From: Amblyornis subalaris
Taxonomy: Eukaryota > Chordata > Aves > Passeriformes > Ptilonorhynchidae
DNA: 64,000 nt
Assembly: GCA_018881555.1 (NCBI GenBank)
Contig: JACAXG010000166.1
Span: 1,242,956 to 1,306,955 of the forward strand
Direction of reading: 5' to 3'
Part shown: positions 61,801 through 64,000 of the stretch, piece by piece
How the letters are laid out: the number at the start of each line of letters is the position of its first letter
How positions within the stretch are numbered: the stretch's first letter is position 1
Notes under the pieces: generated by a model
The model's database searches: none
Told to the model about the DNA's origin: nothing
What the model saw: the letters and a program-made list of their open reading frames with translations, nothing else
Translations under genes and position numbers: made by a program

Positions 61801-63293
61801 AGGTGGTCACAGGTCTCTGATTCATAGCAGGGTTGGGTTTGGGGATTCCCCTGGCACTCTGGAAGTGATATGTGGCTGTTGACCTCATCGATTCCTGTAG
61901 CTTTAGGCTCTATAAACCTGCAATTTAAGGGACTTTTTAAAAAGATATCTTTTTCAAAGTGTTATGTCGATTTTCTCATTATGCTGTCAAAGTTCTGCTC
62001 GTTTTGCCATTGAAAGTACACAAGAAACACTAAATAATTCTATGACTTTTAACATTCACACCTGCAGAAACGCCACTTGTTAAATTGTTTCTACCAGCCA
62101 GCATCACAGAACAGACACCAGTGCAAATTATTTCATCTTTAACTTGCTTCCTTTCCCCATAGCTTTTAAGCTTGCAAGTTACCTGCTTTGTGCATTGCAG
62201 TGACATTCAGAATTGAGATGTTATCACTTGGTAGGAGAAGGGTCTCAGTCCTGATTCGAGCCAGAGACAAAGCTCACATGATTTAATCAAGGCAATATTC
62301 CTTCTAGAAGCATTAGTCCTCACAGGGCTTTGGCTCTGGTTCTTGAGCAGTGCTGTAATCTGCTTCGAAGTCAAATATCTCAAGTATGAGATATTTACTG
62401 TGTTGCTGTCAAACATGCTATAAACTTTGTGCTCTTACAGCAAATCAGCGTTGTACCAATGCGCTGTATGCAAAAACAGCTGCATTTGATCCTTGATGCA
62501 AAAAATAAGAATAAATCCTTTTAAAAGCCTGTTTCCATCAGAAGGTGATATCCTTCAATGTTGCTGTTTTCTGATTTTCTCTGTCTGTGTCAAAACTGGT
62601 GACGTAGGGTTTTTTTTTCATTTTTACTGTAGAGTTTCTTGTGAAATTATGCTTCTTTATTATTTTCTTTGTAGGTAACAGAGACTTTGCTCCTGATGAT
62701 CCGCTGGAATTTAAGTCTCATCAGTGGTTTGGAGCCTCTGTGAGATCCCAAAATGATAAAATTCTGGTAGGTTTTTGATGCCCTTCAGATGCATCAGTAN
62801 TGAGATACTGCAGTGGAAAGAAAATGTGAAAAGATAACTTAGAATTTAAACAAAATCCCACTAATCAGCATGAATTGTCTTTTTTTCAGAATTTCTTAGC
62901 TACACTTTGCTTAGCTCTTTATAAACAAAGAAAAGATGTTACTTTAAGAAAATATTATTTCTAAAATTCTTGGTATAAATTAGCTATTTATACAGTACAA
63001 ACTGGTGATACTTCTGCCCCAGTGCTGATAGTTTAAATCTCCTCTAATAACAGATGGTACATCTGCCAGGTTTTTTTGTTGTTCTTCTGTAGAAAATTGG
63101 AATTTCACTGTACTGTTCTATACCTACCAGCATTTTGAAGAGGAGTTTGTTTCCTCACTGCTGTGTGTTCCTCCTTAGGCTTGTGCCCCATTGTACCACT
63201 GGAGAACTGAAACAAAACAAGAGAGAGAGCCTGTAGGAACTTGTTACCTGCTTGCTGGATCGAAATTTGTGGAATATGCTCCCTGCAGGTCAA
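46692..63293 (+). CDS. ITGAV: Integrin alpha-V, first four coding exons (gene continues beyond the window)
   Basis: Exons 46692-46846, 50788-50915, 62675-62766 and 63179-63293 join in phase to about 163 residues of a protein of roughly 1,030. Residues 1-20 are a hydrophobic signal peptide ([20 protein letters not shown]), and the mature chain starts FNLD, as in known alpha-[12 protein letters not shown] plus [13 protein letters not shown] form blade 1 of the seven-bladed beta-propeller (FG-GAP). [12 protein letters not shown] plus [14 protein letters not shown] form blade 2. Paired cysteines around NWNSNRNC and between ACAPL and VGTC match the family's disulfides. The protein pairs with beta-1, -3, -5, -6 or -8 subunits at the plasma membrane to bind RGD ligands and latent TGF-beta. 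Introns are 3.9, 11.8 and 0.4 kb. No disruption is seen. Confidence 0.96.
46847..50787 (+). other. ITGAV intron 1
   Basis: The first 350 bp still belong to the CpG island and the rest is AT-rich. No repeat or nested gene is recognised. The strong acceptor ends in a pyrimidine tract at 50,765-50,787. Confidence 0.8.
50788..50915 (+). CDS. ITGAV: ITGAV coding exon 2
   Basis: Acceptor [32 protein letters not shown], then [18 protein letters not shown]. Includes an NTT N-glycosylation sequon. Donor ACAG|GTAATG, phase 1. Confidence 0.96.
54163..54237 (-). mobile_element. CR1 3' tail in ITGAV intron 2
   Basis: GGAATCATAGAATAGCCTGT, GGAAGAGACCTTAAAGATCA and CCCCTGCCACAGGCAGGGGG are antisense CR1 3'-end words. 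The copy is heavily 5'-truncated. Confidence 0.85.
58093..58122. repeat. Perfect 13-bp inverted repeat (AT-rich hairpin)
   Basis: TATAAAGTATATA and TATATACTTTATA are exact reverse complements separated by TGCG. A further TACTTTATACTG copy lies just upstream (about 58,077). Confidence 0.8.
58835..58964 (+). mobile_element. CR1 3' tail in ITGAV intron 2, sense orientation
   Basis: GGCGAGGTTGGACAGGGCTC, GAGCAACCTGGTTTAGTGAA, CCCATGGCAGAGAGGTGGAA and CCATTCCATGATTCTATGAT end a sense-strand CR1 copy. Confidence 0.87.
62675..62766 (+). CDS. ITGAV: ITGAV coding exon 3
   Basis: Acceptor [31 protein letters not shown] onward, then [10 protein letters not shown]. Donor CTG|GTAGGT, phase 0. Confidence 0.96.
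63179..63293 (+). CDS. ITGAV: ITGAV coding exon 4
   Basis: Acceptor [31 protein letters not shown], then [18 protein letters not shown]. Donor A|GTAAGT in phase 1, so the next exon lies beyond the window. Confidence 0.96.
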
Positions 63294-64000
63294 GTAAGTA
63301 TAGAGCACTTATGTTGCTTTTCTGTTTGGAATTCGTCTTGTGTTATATTTTGTGTACATTTTGAAGCAGAATGCTTTACAGGTATTTCTCCCTTCCATGT
63401 ATAGCAATTAGAACAAAACCTGAGGTAGATCTAGACATCTGAATTCCCCTCCAGCTGATGTTCAAGATGCAGACCTTGCTTACTCTACTGTAGGCCAGGG
63501 GAAAATAGCAAGTACCACTGAAATTAAGGACTTCTGTTGTTGAAGGGACCAATNCTGTAGTACTCACTCAAGCAAAATTATGCAGCAAGTGCTTTTTCAA
63601 AGAACAACTCTGGAATTTTATGAATCTCAGGTATTTTATTGTTATTCAAGTACTTTAAAGTACAAGCTCATTTTAGAAAACAAGGTTTTGCACAAGTAGG
63701 TTCTGATCTCCCTGTACACATTCACATGTAGTGATGCATTGTTTAAATTATATTAATTGTTGAACATTTGAAGTCTTATTTTCCAAATACTTTGCATCCA
63801 TGTCCTCTAGTTGGGTTGATAGATTATTCAGAAGCTTATAACCTTTTATAAAATACAGAAGTCTAAAAGTTGAGTGTTGAAGCTAGGATTGTGTTTTTAA
63901 TTGCTGAAAATCGTTTATGAACAGCAGGAAAAAATCCAGCATGATCCAACATAACAAGAAGTTAAATAAATATATATTAAACTAAATCGTGTAGTTAAGT
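63294..64000 (+). other. ITGAV intron 4, partial
   Basis: AT-rich intronic sequence runs to the window edge; no recognised feature. Confidence 0.75.

Larger units (their letters stand above)
50916..62674 (+). other. ITGAV intron 2
   Basis: 11.8 kb, AT-rich. It holds two CR1 tails (about 54,163-54,237 and 58,835-58,964) and a perfect AT hairpin (58,093-58,122). Two overlapping minus-strand open frames at 55,375-55,667 have no recognised similarity. Nothing else is identified. Confidence 0.75.

Noticed and set aside
1..64000. CRISPR array or prokaryotic defence system
   Set aside because: The tandem repeats have no unique spacers of constant length, and the genes are spliced vertebrate genes.

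Overview
The window is vertebrate nuclear DNA, almost certainly from a bird and most likely a passerine. The evidence is CR1-type LINE 3' ends (the AATCATAGAAT / GGTTTGGGTTGGAAGGGACC signature on either strand), TG...CA long terminal repeats, short-intron GC-rich genes, an avian-type maestro HEAT-like repeat (MROH) gene, and the conserved order ZC3H15 then ITGAV. Isolated single Ns are scattered through the window and look like masked ambiguous or heterozygous positions rather than scaffold gaps. No plasmid, phage, CRISPR or bacterial feature is present, and I saw no tRNA or rRNA gene.

Positions 1-19,500 form a repeat-rich accessory block. A minisatellite of about 41 bp (core GTCAGTGAGGGTGAG) runs forward from 1 to about 1370, then in the opposite orientation to about 6230. 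It is interrupted by a second repeat family (about 2990-4230, with telomere-like stretches) and by a solo LTR with a 5-bp target-site duplication (4387-5129). The minisatellite returns in forward orientation at about 17,245-19,490, split by a GC-rich insertion. The inverted arrays therefore bracket an 11-kb unit. That unit contains a complete 15-exon MROH-family gene (8506-13,655, about 661 codons, all exon phases matching), a 253-bp duplicated segment (7612-7864 and 16,517-16,770), a probable LTR just after the MROH stop, two other local tandem repeats, and an isolated 37-codon exon candidate (16,863-16,973).

Positions 19,500-34,630 hold CR1 fragments, then a CpG promoter and the complete ten-exon ZC3H15 gene (CDS 22,100-34,028, 430 aa), encoding the DRG1-binding CCCH protein DFRP1. 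Its ninth intron carries a CpG-rich LTR-like insertion. Two overlapping poly(A) signals lie at 34,596-34,613.

Positions 34,630-46,100 are AT-rich intergenic DNA in which I recognise no gene. A CR1 fragment at 46,108-46,335 directly abuts the CpG-island promoter of ITGAV. ITGAV (integrin alpha-V) starts at 46,692, and its first four coding exons are in the window. The rest of the gene lies beyond 64,000. The three genes share the + strand. ZC3H15 acts in cytoplasmic translation/GTPase regulation and ITGAV in cell adhesion. I see no functional link between them; their order is ordinary conserved synteny. The MROH gene appears to be a lineage-specific, repeat-embedded insertion.
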